From UBA2108 sp963925495 (GTDB taxonomy: Bacteria; Bacteroidota; Bacteroidia; Flavobacteriales_G; Salibacteraceae), in the NCBI GenBank assembly GCA_963925495.1, contig CAWUST010000020.1, forward strand, positions 1-63,680: DNA of 63,680 nt, given 5' to 3'. The notes below the pieces were generated by a model. That model made no database searches and was not told the origin of the DNA. It saw only the letters and a list, made by a program, of their open reading frames with translations. A program made the translations under genes and the position numbers. Shown here in pieces: positions 1 to 8,368 of this stretch (position 1 is its first letter; every line of letters begins with the position of its first letter).

Positions 1-140
1 ATGCTTCATTTACCAATAATTTGTACGATCAATTAAAACTAGAAGAGCAACTGCAAACAATGGCCGGCCAGACTTACGATTACCAAGAAGGAGTAAATTC
101 ATTTTTAGAAAAACGAAGACCAAATTTTAAAGGCGAGTAA
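1..140 (+). CDS. Enoyl-CoA hydratase/isomerase family protein, C-terminal end (5' truncated)
   Basis: An open frame enters from the left edge and ends with TAA at 138-140. Its last 45 residues contain the crotonase-family C-terminal pattern: a helix, then EGVNSFLEKRRPNFKG, the segment that normally closes enoyl-CoA hydratases. The enzyme hydrates trans-2-enoyl-CoA in beta-oxidation or ring-derived acyl-CoA breakdown. The catalytic part lies outside the window, so substrate cannot be judged. The next gene, a hydroxyacyl-CoA dehydrogenase, starts one base after this stop, so the two are almost certainly co-transcribed and act on consecutive steps. The pairing resembles paaG/paaH of phenylacetate degradation, but that is inference. 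Confidence 0.72.
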   Translation, partial: ASFTNNLYDQLKLEEQLQTMAGQTYDYQEGVNSFLEKRRPNFKGE

Positions 141-141
141 T

Positions 142-1299
142 ATGAAAGTTTCAGTAATAGGCGCTGGGTCGATGGGATCTGGCATAGCACAAATCGCTTC
201 CACTGCTGGTTGCGAAGTAACACTTTACGACAACAATCCCGATTCTTTGGAAATAGCTGGTAAAAAGCTGGTTAAAATCATGAACCGCTTGGTGGAAAAA
301 GAAAAAATTACTCAAGAAGTAGCGGACGGAATTCTTGGTAGAATTGATATGACAAGCAGTTTACCAATGATTGAAGGATCGAGTTTGGTAGTAGAAGCTA
401 TCATTGAAAATTTGGATATTAAAAAACAAGTTTTTACCAAAATTGAAAATTTAGTGGATAGCAACTGTATTCTAGCTTCCAATACTTCTTCTTTGTCTAT
501 TGCGTCAATTGCTTCGGCATGTAAAAATAGAGATCTTGTAATTGGATTGCACTTTTTTAATCCTGCTCCATTAATGCCATTGGTAGAAATAATTCCAGCC
601 ATAACTACATCAAACGAATGTGTGGTAAAAGCAAAAGAATTGATGTTGGAATGGGGTAAAGTTCCAGTTGTAGCAAAAGACACTCCTGGTTTTATCGTAA
701 ACCGTGTGGCAAGGTCATTTTATAGTGAAGGTCTTCGTATTTATGAAGAAGGAATTGCTGACATAGCTACCATTGATTGGGCAATGAAAGAAATTGGTGG
801 ATTTAGAATGGGTCCGTTCGAATTAATGGATTTCATTGGACATGATGTTAATTATGCGGTTACTGAATCTGTATTCAAAGAATTTTACTTCGATCCAAGA
901 TTCAAACCTTCTATAACTCAAAAGAGATTGGTAGAAGCTGGATTATTAGGAAGGAAATCGGGTAAAGGGTTTTATGATTATACGGAAGGTACTGAAAAGA
1001 TAGCTCCAAATGAAAACAGAGAATTAGGAGAATTGATTTTCAATAGAATTATAGTTATGCTAATTAACGAAGCTGCTGATTCTTTGCATTTAAATATAGC
1101 ATCAAAAGAAGATTTAGATACAGCTATGACTCGTGGAGTAAATTATCCGAAAGGATTGCTCCAATGGGGAGATGAAATTGGGGTAACTGAAGTTTACAAT
1201 AGATTGAACGAATTGTTTGTTGCTTATGGAGAAGATAGATACCGCCCAAGTTTTTTGCTCTGCAAAATGAGTAAAAGTAATGAGAATTTTTATAATTAA
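142..1299 (+). CDS. 3-hydroxyacyl-CoA dehydrogenase (3-hydroxybutyryl-CoA / PaaH type)
   Basis: NAD-dependent oxidation of 3-hydroxyacyl-CoA to 3-ketoacyl-CoA in the cytoplasm. Residues 1-185 form the NAD-binding Rossmann domain: GAGSMGSGIAQ at residues 7-17, the N-T-S-S-L stretch near residue 113, and the catalytic H-F-F-N-P near residue 137. Two helical 3HCDH C-terminal domains follow, at about 186-282 (with PGFIVNRV and GRKSGKGFYDY) and about 295-380. At 385 residues it is longer than the common single-C-domain enzyme of about 285, because of the second C-terminal domain. This doubled form is typical of PaaH-like enzymes. ATG start, one base after the hydratase stop. A PaaH assignment is plausible but not provable from two genes. 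Confidence 0.9.
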   Translation: MKVSVIGAGSMGSGIAQIASTAGCEVTLYDNNPDSLEIAGKKLVKIMNRLVEKEKITQEVADGILGRIDMTSSLPMIEGSSLVVEAIIENLDIKKQVFTKIENLVDSNCILASNTSSLSIASIASACKNRDLVIGLHFFNPAPLMPLVEIIPAITTSNECVVKAKELMLEWGKVPVVAKDTPGFIVNRVARSFYSEGLRIYEEGIADIATIDWAMKEIGGFRMGPFELMDFIGHDVNYAVTESVFKEFYFDPRFKPSITQKRLVEAGLLGRKSGKGFYDYTEGTEKIAPNENRELGELIFNRIIVMLINEAADSLHLNIASKEDLDTAMTRGVNYPKGLLQWGDEIGVTEVYNRLNELFVAYGEDRYRPSFLLCKMSKSNENFYN

Positions 1300-1344
1300 T
1301 AAATCAAGTATTTCTAATAGAAAATACAAATAGAAGTAAACAAT

Positions 1345-1833
1345 ATGTCAGAAAATACAATTACAGACGAATCGCTTGACCTTGCTATTGAGCAACTCGA
1401 GGATATGGAAGATGGCAAGCTCGAAAAACTATTTAACCGCATGGCAGAGCAACAACCAAACATTATGGGTTTTGTGCTCGGACTTGGTGAAGGGCTTAAA
1501 AATGAAGAGGCTGAAGAAGATTTACTGTTTTTGGTAATGATAGTTTGGCACGCCATTGAATTGCAAAAGAAAACAGAATTGAATACAATTACTGAAGAAA
1601 ACATGGAGGCTATTCAGTTAAGAATTGATGAAAGATTGGATCATATTATGTCTTTTACTTCTGAGGAAGAAGAAGATGAATTTGAAGCCTTAATTTCAGG
1701 AAGTACTCAGCCTGTAATTTTATCCTACTTGAGTGATGAGTTTTTCTCTGAAGAATATGAAAAGCTTCAAGAAATTAAAATCGGAAAAATGTTTGCTTGT
1801 CTTTCTGTTATTTCTGAGGCAATGGGAGAGTAG
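1345..1833 (+). CDS. Small acidic cytoplasmic protein, unknown function
   Basis: 162 residues, strongly acidic (runs such as EEEEDEFE near residue 115), predicted mostly helical, with no signal peptide or membrane segment. I do not recognise a named domain. It starts with ATG 45 bases after the hydroxyacyl-CoA dehydrogenase and may be read through from it. The reading frame is intact and the codon use looks like its neighbours. It converges with the reverse-strand DUF1295 gene, with a large palindrome in between. Confidence 0.7.
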   Translation: MSENTITDESLDLAIEQLEDMEDGKLEKLFNRMAEQQPNIMGFVLGLGEGLKNEEAEEDLLFLVMIVWHAIELQKKTELNTITEENMEAIQLRIDERLDHIMSFTSEEEEDEFEALISGSTQPVILSYLSDEFFSEEYEKLQEIKIGKMFACLSVISEAMGE

Positions 1834-1887
1834 AAAGGTTTTGGAAAATGTGGTTGTAGTATTTTGAAAATAAATGGATTATATAAT

Positions 1888-1954
1888 CTTGGAAACCTAA
1901 AGGTTCGGATTACAAACCCAAACTAGCGCGTAATCTAACCTTTAGGTTTCCAAG
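1888..1954. repeat. 67-bp near-perfect palindrome between convergent genes
   Basis: The 18-base arms 1888-1905 and 1937-1954 (CTTGGAAACCTAAAGGTT and its exact reverse complement) are perfect. They enclose an inner stem, GGATTAC 1907-1913 against 1930-1936 with one mismatch, and a loop of about 16 bases. The right arm lies inside the last codons and stop of the reverse DUF1295 gene, so it encodes that protein's final residues WKPKG. No T-run follows on either strand, so it is not a textbook intrinsic terminator, though it may still end both convergent transcripts. Confidence 0.8.
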
Positions 1955-2819
1955 GAAAAAAAGCAGAAGTCTTTTTAATGTAATCCTCGTATTCTGGTCG
2001 TTTTGCTTTGTGATGTTTATCCATCATGGGAATACTAATGAATAAAAACAGACCAGTAATACTAATGGGTCCAAGAATTAACCAAGTAGGGCTATTGGCG
2101 TGAAAAGAGAGTAAATAGATACTCCACCAAAACAAGGTTTCACCAAAGTAATTGGGGTGTCGGGTGTATTTCCAGAGTCCAGTTCTTAAAATACTTTCTG
2201 GCGATTTATTTTCAGTTTTAAACTTCCTGAGTTGATTGTCTCCAACTGTTTCAAAAAAGATAGAAATAAGAAATACAAGTACACCTACACCATGAATCCA
2301 ATTAATGGTATAATCGTTTCCAATAAACAAATAGATAGCTGGTAATAGGGTAAGAAAAACGATCAAAGTAGGGAAGAGGTGAATTCCAGAAAAGTCTAGA
2401 AAAGTTGCAATCTTGGGATTGTCTTTGCGAAGCATGATGTATCTCCAATCTTCATGTTCTAAATTCTTCCAGCCTTCTGCCCAATTGTAAGTAAGTCGAA
2501 TTCCCCAAAGTGAAACGGCGATTAAAACTAATAATTGAGGGCTTAATTGAAAATAAGCCTCAGCGGCATACGCTATGAATAACTCTAAGATAATTACAAT
2601 AGGAATTACACTCCAATAAGGATCGTAAATGCTCGAGTTTTTAAAAATATAGGAAGCTATAAATACAACTACTGTTGCAGCAATATCACCTATTAAAATG
2701 GCAATAGGTACATCAAAGTCAAAAAAGAAATGGTAAGTAATTAATCGGCCAATATAAATGGCAAGCAAGTAAACAAGAATTACGATACTTAATGAAGCAA
2801 ATTTACTTTTTCGAAACAT
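1935..2819 (-). CDS. DUF1295 family membrane protein (steroid 5-alpha-reductase / isoprenylcysteine methyltransferase fold)
   Basis: 294 residues with about seven hydrophobic segments. The C-terminal third carries the family signature: LRTGLWKYTRHPNYFGE at about residues 211-227, then WW, and a closing DYIKKTSAFFPW region. DUF1295 proteins are polytopic inner-membrane proteins related to steroid 5-alpha reductases and usually bind NAD(P)H. Substrates are mostly unknown, and I see nothing here that identifies one. The ATG at 2817-2819 overlaps the end of the upstream DUF4476 gene by 17 bases, so the two are translationally coupled in a reverse operon. The last codons lie in the right arm of the palindrome at 1888-1954. 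Confidence 0.85.
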   Translation of the reverse strand: MFRKSKFASLSIVILVYLLAIYIGRLITYHFFFDFDVPIAILIGDIAATVVVFIASYIFKNSSIYDPYWSVIPIVIILELFIAYAAEAYFQLSPQLLVLIAVSLWGIRLTYNWAEGWKNLEHEDWRYIMLRKDNPKIATFLDFSGIHLFPTLIVFLTLLPAIYLFIGNDYTINWIHGVGVLVFLISIFFETVGDNQLRKFKTENKSPESILRTGLWKYTRHPNYFGETLFWWSIYLLSFHANSPTWLILGPISITGLFLFISIPMMDKHHKAKRPEYEDYIKKTSAFFPWKPKG

Positions 2820-3630
2820 AAATTTCGTTGTGCAGTTTCGTTACAGAAGATTCATATTCAAATACATCTTCCACAAAGTTGTAATTCATTGGGTCGAAAC
2901 AATAGGGATAGGCAAATATAGCCATTTCTAATTTAGATACCTCAAAATCAAACAATTGAATTAATTCCATGAGTTGAATTGCAGAAAGACAGTTTTCTTG
3001 AATTAGTTTTTTTGCTACCGCCAGTTTTTGGTTCTCAAGAGCTTCTTCACTTATTTTTTTGTTTACCAAAATAAATCCATCGGGTCGAAGTGGAGTGGTG
3101 CAATTCAGTTTTTTAAGATCCAATTTCTTTTTAACCGTATCTGATTTTATCAGAACAGTGTCTTTTGGTTTGGCAATAGCCAGTTTTGGAAGACCAACTT
3201 TTAGAATTGAATCGGCTTTTACTTCGGCAGTTTTTAACTCAGCAAAACTTAAAGTATCAATTCCTACCTTTTTCTTTATTTGTTTTTCCGACCAGTCCGA
3301 TACTTCAATAAGATTGATTGCATACCACTTTCGGTCAAGGTTAGAGTAGAGTTTAATTTCGTATTTATAATCTTTTCCAGGTTCAAAATTCAGTTTGATT
3401 TGCGGATTATTTAGTTCCTTATTTTCGAAAATAACTTTTATGTGATGTGGGCCTTCTTGTAAGTTTTTTATCCGCACTTTGAACTTAGAAGTTTCGTTTT
3501 CTTTCAATCCATTTACAAAAAGAAAAAATTTCTTTTTTTCAGGAGATACAATTTCAAAGGCAACTTGTGCTTTAGCTATTGGAGCTGAAATACATAAAAG
3601 TAAAAGAAGGTAAAACGCTGAAGCCCGCAC
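2803..3630 (-). CDS. DUF4476 domain protein, exported
   Basis: 275 residues. A signal peptide (MRASAFYLLLLLCISAPIAKAQ) directs export. Residues about 25-110 look like a beta-sandwich with lysine-rich strands. A K/T-rich linker follows. Residues about 195-270 match the DUF4476 pattern: a helix ending NCLSAIQLMELIQLF, then SKLEMAIFAYPYCFD and NYNFVEDVFEYESS. DUF4476 proteins are common in Bacteroidota and have no established function. The start is GTG at 3628-3630, overlapping the upstream gene's TAG stop by one base (TAGTG), so it is translationally coupled. Confidence 0.82.
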   Translation of the reverse strand: MRASAFYLLLLLCISAPIAKAQVAFEIVSPEKKKFFLFVNGLKENETSKFKVRIKNLQEGPHHIKVIFENKELNNPQIKLNFEPGKDYKYEIKLYSNLDRKWYAINLIEVSDWSEKQIKKKVGIDTLSFAELKTAEVKADSILKVGLPKLAIAKPKDTVLIKSDTVKKKLDLKKLNCTTPLRPDGFILVNKKISEEALENQKLAVAKKLIQENCLSAIQLMELIQLFDFEVSKLEMAIFAYPYCFDPMNYNFVEDVFEYESSVTKLHNEIYVSKK

Positions 3631-4499
3631 TATTTCCGTGTTTTTATTTTTGGCGGTTCGGTATAATTTTCCATCGTTTGGTCACCACGTACATCTACAT
3701 TTTGAACAAAATACCAACGGTCTTTTCTAAATTCAAATGCATCAAAACTCATATCTGGAACATAATAATCATAGATGCCTTCAAGTCCTTTATTAGGAGG
3801 GATACAATGGTCAAATACAACCTGATCTGTTTTAGGATGGTATTTTAATGAAACAACAACTTCCGATGAATACTCAATAAAAAATCGTTTTTGGTTGGTG
3901 AAAGGTGGGCCAAATACATTTTTACCGAAATACCAATTATTAAATTCTTTATCGAAATATAGAATGTCAATTACTTTTCGAGTGCTATTTCTACTGTTTC
4001 CATCCCAACCTAAAAGCATGTAATGAACTCCTTGTTTTTTTACTTTGGTAGGGATTATCTCATAGTACAATGCGCCATACCAGTTACTAGATTTGTTTTG
4101 TTTTACAAGAGGCTCGTCCATGTTTTTAGATTCATCGCTAAGCACCATTAAGTCTTCTCCTTTAATATCGATAAAAGCAAAATAGGTAAACTCATTCCTT
4201 TCGCTTACCATATTCCAAGTATAAATGGTTAACTTTTTATCGGGCGATGCAACCTTTCCAAAATAAGGAATACTGTCCAGTAATGGTATTAGGTCCTTAT
4301 TATTGATAATTAGGTCTTTTAATTTATCAGAAAACTGCTTGTTAAAATCCCATCGCATTTTGAGGTCTTCGTTTTTTACCGATTGAATTCGTAATTCAAT
4401 TAAATCTTCAACAACTGCGTAACCATCTGGTGACATTGTATTTTGACCTGACAAATGAACAGTCAAAAACAAAAGGAATATGCAAAGTGTGTTTTTCAA
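3630..4499 (-). CDS. Exported protein of unknown function
   Basis: 289 residues beginning with a clear signal peptide (MKNTLCIFLLFLTVHLSGQ). The mature part is beta-rich with many aromatic residues and has no lipobox and no T9SS C-terminal domain, so a periplasmic location is most likely. I do not recognise the family. It is the first gene of the reverse block leading into the DUF4476 and DUF1295 genes, so a shared envelope role is plausible. An 82-base AT-rich gap separates it from the ferredoxin gene, which reads in the same direction. Confidence 0.75.
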   Translation of the reverse strand: MKNTLCIFLLFLTVHLSGQNTMSPDGYAVVEDLIELRIQSVKNEDLKMRWDFNKQFSDKLKDLIINNKDLIPLLDSIPYFGKVASPDKKLTIYTWNMVSERNEFTYFAFIDIKGEDLMVLSDESKNMDEPLVKQNKSSNWYGALYYEIIPTKVKKQGVHYMLLGWDGNSRNSTRKVIDILYFDKEFNNWYFGKNVFGPPFTNQKRFFIEYSSEVVVSLKYHPKTDQVVFDHCIPPNKGLEGIYDYYVPDMSFDAFEFRKDRWYFVQNVDVRGDQTMENYTEPPKIKTRK

Positions 4500-4581
4500 T
4501 TAAATTATTTTTTTAAACAGTTACGAAAAATTAATTATCAGTTATTGTACCAAAGTACTTAGAAAGGAAATTACATTTAGT

Positions 4582-4932
4582 TTATCCTAAATGCATAAAT
4601 TCCTTCTTTTCTAGAAGTAACTCTTCACTTTCACGAACATCTTCATCATCGATACAACAATCAACGGGGCAAACTGCCGCACATTGTGGTTCATCATGAA
4701 AACCTTTGCACTCAGTACATTTATCACTTACGATATAAAAGAAGTCCATAGATACTGGTTCTTCTTCATTTTCAGCGTTATAAGAATTTCCTGTAGGTGT
4801 TTTTACATCGCCCGATAGAGAAGTGCCGTCTGCCATTCTCCATTCAATTCCACCTTCATAGATTGCATTGTTTGGACATTCTGGTTCACATGCCCCACAG
4901 TTAATGCACTCGTCTGTTATAATTATTGCCAT
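4582..4932 (-). CDS. 2[4Fe-4S] ferredoxin (YfhL/Fdx-like)
   Basis: 116 residues with two four-cysteine clusters: C-I-N-C-G-A-C-E-P-E-C-P at about residues 10-21, and C-T-E-C-K followed by C-A-A-V-C-P near residues 73-91. The second cluster has a long insert between its second and third cysteines, as in the YfhL/Alvin-type ferredoxins, and is followed by VDCCIDDEDVRESEELLLEK. It is a cytoplasmic electron carrier. It lies divergently from an acyl-CoA reductase gene with a 93-base shared upstream region, which suggests linked expression, though no redox link between the two is shown by sequence. Confidence 0.92.
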   Translation of the reverse strand: MAIIITDECINCGACEPECPNNAIYEGGIEWRMADGTSLSGDVKTPTGNSYNAENEEEPVSMDFFYIVSDKCTECKGFHDEPQCAAVCPVDCCIDDEDVRESEELLLEKKEFMHLG

Positions 4933-5025
4933 AGCGTTTATTCAACTAAATTTGGGCGCAAAGATATTCACCTTCTTGGGTAAATATTTATAGCTTTTTC
5001 CTAATTATTAATAACAAAGTATTAA

Positions 5026-6069
5026 TTGAATTTATCAGATCGAATCAATGCCTTTTCATTTTTAGGTAAAGAAATAAAAATCTTTATTAACCAATTAAAT
5101 ACCAGTGAAGTAGAGGGTAAATACTTGGGTTTGATGACCGCTGTTGAACAGTCATTTTACCATAATGGTTGGTTTACAAAAGTAGAAGTGATGCGAGCTC
5201 TTGATGGCATATCCTTGTTTTTAACGGAAGCCGAACTCAATAATTGGGTTAAAGATTATGCCGAAACTTTCAATAATGCTTCCGAAAAATCCATTGGAAT
5301 TGTAATGGCGGGTAACATACCGTTAGTTGGGTTTCATGATTTTTTAACTGTACTAATTGCCGGTTTTAATGCTCAGGTAAAAATGGCTGGTGATGATAAG
5401 TTGCTTTTACCTGCTCTACTTGGTTTATTGGAAAATGATTTTCCAGAATTGAAGACTCAGGTGAAATGGATTGATCGGTTAGTTGATTTCGATGCTGTAA
5501 TTGCCACGGGGAGCAACAACACATCACGGTATTTTGAAAGTTATTTTTCTAAAGTTCCAAACATCATTCGTAAAAACAGAACCTCAATTGCAGTTTTAAA
5601 TGGAGAAGAGTCCAAAGAGGATTTAGAACTTTTAGGTTCTGATATCTTCCATTTTTATGGATTGGGTTGTAGAAACGTTTCGAAAGTATATATACCAGAA
5701 GAACTCAATACAGATAAATTATTTGAGGCTCTATTGCCATACCAACATGTAACGGAAAGTAAGAAGTACATGAATAATTACATGTACCATCAAACATTAT
5801 TTTTAATGAATAATGATAATATTTTGGATAATGGTTTCGTTGTTTTTAAAGAAGATGAAAAACTTCATAGTCCATTAGGAGTGCTGTTTATTGAAAGATA
5901 CTCTGACATTCGTAAACTCGAAGCACAATTAACCAAACTAAAAGACCAAATTCAGTGTATAGTAGGAAAAGGTTATTTGGCATTTGGAAATGCCCAGTGC
6001 CCTAGGTTAATAGACTATGCTGATGATGTAAATACATTGGATTTTTTAGCTCATTTGAATCGAAATTAA
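5026..6069 (+). CDS. Acyl-CoA reductase (LuxC-like)
   Basis: 347 residues resembling the LuxC acyl-CoA reductase family, which reduces activated acyl groups to aldehydes with NAD(P)H. Visible features are a Rossmann-like segment GIVMAGNIPLVGFHDFL near residue 87, the IATGSNNTSRYFESYF stretch near residue 160, and FYGLGCRNVSKVYIPE near residue 213, whose Cys (about residue 217) is the likely acyl-thioester nucleophile. Compared with LuxC of luminous bacteria (about 480 residues) it is short, as in the Bacteroidota versions. The best start is TTG at 5026 (MNLSDRINAF); no ATG lies nearby in frame. Divergent from the ferredoxin gene. Confidence 0.82.
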   Translation: MNLSDRINAFSFLGKEIKIFINQLNTSEVEGKYLGLMTAVEQSFYHNGWFTKVEVMRALDGISLFLTEAELNNWVKDYAETFNNASEKSIGIVMAGNIPLVGFHDFLTVLIAGFNAQVKMAGDDKLLLPALLGLLENDFPELKTQVKWIDRLVDFDAVIATGSNNTSRYFESYFSKVPNIIRKNRTSIAVLNGEESKEDLELLGSDIFHFYGLGCRNVSKVYIPEELNTDKLFEALLPYQHVTESKKYMNNYMYHQTLFLMNNDNILDNGFVVFKEDEKLHSPLGVLFIERYSDIRKLEAQLTKLKDQIQCIVGKGYLAFGNAQCPRLIDYADDVNTLDFLAHLNRN

Positions 6070-6139
6070 TAATTATTACGTGAACTATTGGTGTGTTGAT
6101 TAATATTGCATTATTTTGGACATTATTTTCAAGGAAGAT

Positions 6140-8368
6140 ATGAAATTACAAACAGCAGGAATTTGGAAATTAATTATATTAGGTATTATTGCCTTTGCGA
6201 GCTATTCTTCCTTTTCTCAAGTTAGTTTACTTAAGGATGATTTTTCTCCTGGTCCAAGTAATTGGGGACTTAATTCCGTTGGAGTTATTCATGGCTCGGT
6301 TACGGTAACCGGAAGTGAGAATGTTTGGACAATAAATAATTCATATACAGGACGAGTATCTCCATTCGTTGCAAACACAAATGCACAACCAGTGGGAATT
6401 TCGGGGGCACCTAACAGTCATTATCTTCACATTTTATCTTCTGGGCTAAACGCTGGTGGAACCTCAAATGCTAATTATACGACTGTATTGAAGAAAAGAG
6501 AGCAATACATGACCAGTATGGTTACTCCAATTAATGCATCTGGCTATAAGGATATAACTTTAAATTTTTGGTGGTTAAATTATGCCGATTCTTTAAATCA
6601 CCCTAACGATACCTCTGGTCAAGTTTTTTATAGTACAGATGGAGGCACTACCTGGATAAGAACTCCTAAAACATATTCTAAAGATTCTATATGGCAGAAA
6701 GAATCTATTAAATTGCCAGTATTTGATAACCAGCCTTCTTTGAAGTTTGCTTTTGTTTTTATTAATCCTGATGTTGGTGAAAGTCCTGCATTTGCAATTG
6801 ATGATGTAGAAATTACTGGAACTCCAACTAGTACTCCAACTTCTAATTTTACTGGGGATAAAACTTTAATCTGTAAAGGGAAGTGTGTGCAATTTTCAGA
6901 CTTAAGTTTAGGCAATCCAACACAATGGTCTTGGAGTTTTGGAACGGGAAATGCTGCAGATACAAGTAATTTACAAAACCCGAAGTTTTGTTTTCCTAAT
7001 AATGTTGGGAAATATAGTATCACCCTTACTGCCTCAAATTCACGTGGGGCTGGTGGGCCAATTACTAAGACCAATTATATAGATGTTGTAGATTGCAACG
7101 AAGCACCAAAAGCAAATTTCTCAATGAATGGCTTAAATGGTAATTTAATAACCATATGTTCGGGTGATTCAGTTGTTTTTGCCGATAGCAGTAAAGGGCA
7201 GGTAGATAATATTTATTGGTCTTTCCCAGGGGCATTTGATGCAGATACGGCCGTTTTAAAATGTCGTATTGTAAACGATACTGTGCCGGTTGTTAAAATA
7301 CTATATGCTTGTGCTGGGGGAGAAGGCAGAGACACTACTTACACGGTAACTTTGAACGTTTCAGGAGTTGGTGGCGCTAGTTTTATTACGAAAAGAGTAA
7401 GGGTGAAATCATGTATTGGTGCTGTTGCTAAAATTCGTGGACATAGCTCACAAAGAAAATCTTGTGTTAACCAATGTGTTACTTTTGAATATGATGTTAC
7501 GGTTGAAGAGGAGTTTTACATAACTGAGAAACCGAGTTTTAAATGGTATTTTTATGGTATTGATACTTCAGTTACACATTCGGATACTTTAAATTCTGCT
7601 ACCGTTTGTTACGCCGATTCAGGTACATTTAATGTGGCACTGGTAACTGAAAATAAATATGGAAAAGATTCAATTATGTATCGTGATTTAGTTTCTGTAT
7701 TCGGCTATCCAAGTGTAAAAGCTTTGGTTGACAAACCATTATTGTTGCAAGGATATTCTAATGAATTAAGTACTAACAATAGAGAAAGTTTCAGGGGAAG
7801 AGATGTCCCAAATTGTAGAGACATGGAGGAGTTCGATAAATTTGTAAATGGGGATTCTAGTCGTTGTCATAATTACTTTTGGAGTTATAAAAATGGTGAT
7901 AATGACCACGTTACTACCGAAATAGATAATTTCAGATCTCAAACTACAAGAGCTCGTCCCGATGGGACTACATGGTATTACGTTATTCGCGAAAATTATA
8001 ATGGTTGTAGAGGATACGATTCAGTTTTAATATCTATTGATAGCACCTACAATGTTGGGATTCCAAGTATATTTACTCCTGGAAAAAACGGGTCTAAAAA
8101 CAGTCGCTGGTATGTATTTGGAAACAGGATTACAAAAATTGATGTAAAAGTTTTTAATCGATATGGTCAAATTGTTTATGAAACTAGAGACATAAAAGAA
8201 ATTGTTTGGGAATCAGACATTTCACCAGTAGGCGCAGGTTGGGATGGGAATTTCAGAAATGAAGCTGGAAAAGAATTAGACCCAGGAGTTTATGTTTACG
8301 TCATAGAACTCTATAATAAAAGTGGAGAAGTAAAAAATTTAAAAGGAAACGTAACACTAGTGCGCTGA
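6140..8368 (+). CDS. Secreted PKD-domain protein with T9SS type-B C-terminal sorting domain
   Basis: A large exported protein. I chose ATG 6140 rather than the upstream TTG 6116 because it puts the signal peptide (MKLQTAGIWKLIILGIIAF...FSQ) at the N-terminus. A jelly-roll-like module occupies about residues 25-220 (with DITLNFWW and FAIDDVEI). PKD/Ig-like modules follow, one with the usual VQFSDLSLGNPTQWSWSFG signature. The last 90 residues are the gliding-motility-associated (CHU_C, type B) sorting domain: IPSIFTPG, VFNRYGQIVYE, WDGNF, PGVYVYVIELYNKSG. The protein should cross the outer membrane by T9SS and stay on the cell surface. Its stop overlaps the PorP/SprF start by one base (TGATG). 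Confidence 0.9.
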   Translation: MKLQTAGIWKLIILGIIAFASYSSFSQVSLLKDDFSPGPSNWGLNSVGVIHGSVTVTGSENVWTINNSYTGRVSPFVANTNAQPVGISGAPNSHYLHILSSGLNAGGTSNANYTTVLKKREQYMTSMVTPINASGYKDITLNFWWLNYADSLNHPNDTSGQVFYSTDGGTTWIRTPKTYSKDSIWQKESIKLPVFDNQPSLKFAFVFINPDVGESPAFAIDDVEITGTPTSTPTSNFTGDKTLICKGKCVQFSDLSLGNPTQWSWSFGTGNAADTSNLQNPKFCFPNNVGKYSITLTASNSRGAGGPITKTNYIDVVDCNEAPKANFSMNGLNGNLITICSGDSVVFADSSKGQVDNIYWSFPGAFDADTAVLKCRIVNDTVPVVKILYACAGGEGRDTTYTVTLNVSGVGGASFITKRVRVKSCIGAVAKIRGHSSQRKSCVNQCVTFEYDVTVEEEFYITEKPSFKWYFYGIDTSVTHSDTLNSATVCYADSGTFNVALVTENKYGKDSIMYRDLVSVFGYPSVKALVDKPLLLQGYSNELSTNNRESFRGRDVPNCRDMEEFDKFVNGDSSRCHNYFWSYKNGDNDHVTTEIDNFRSQTTRARPDGTTWYYVIRENYNGCRGYDSVLISIDSTYNVGIPSIFTPGKNGSKNSRWYVFGNRITKIDVKVFNRYGQIVYETRDIKEIVWESDISPVGAGWDGNFRNEAGKELDPGVYVYVIELYNKSGEVKNLKGNVTLVR

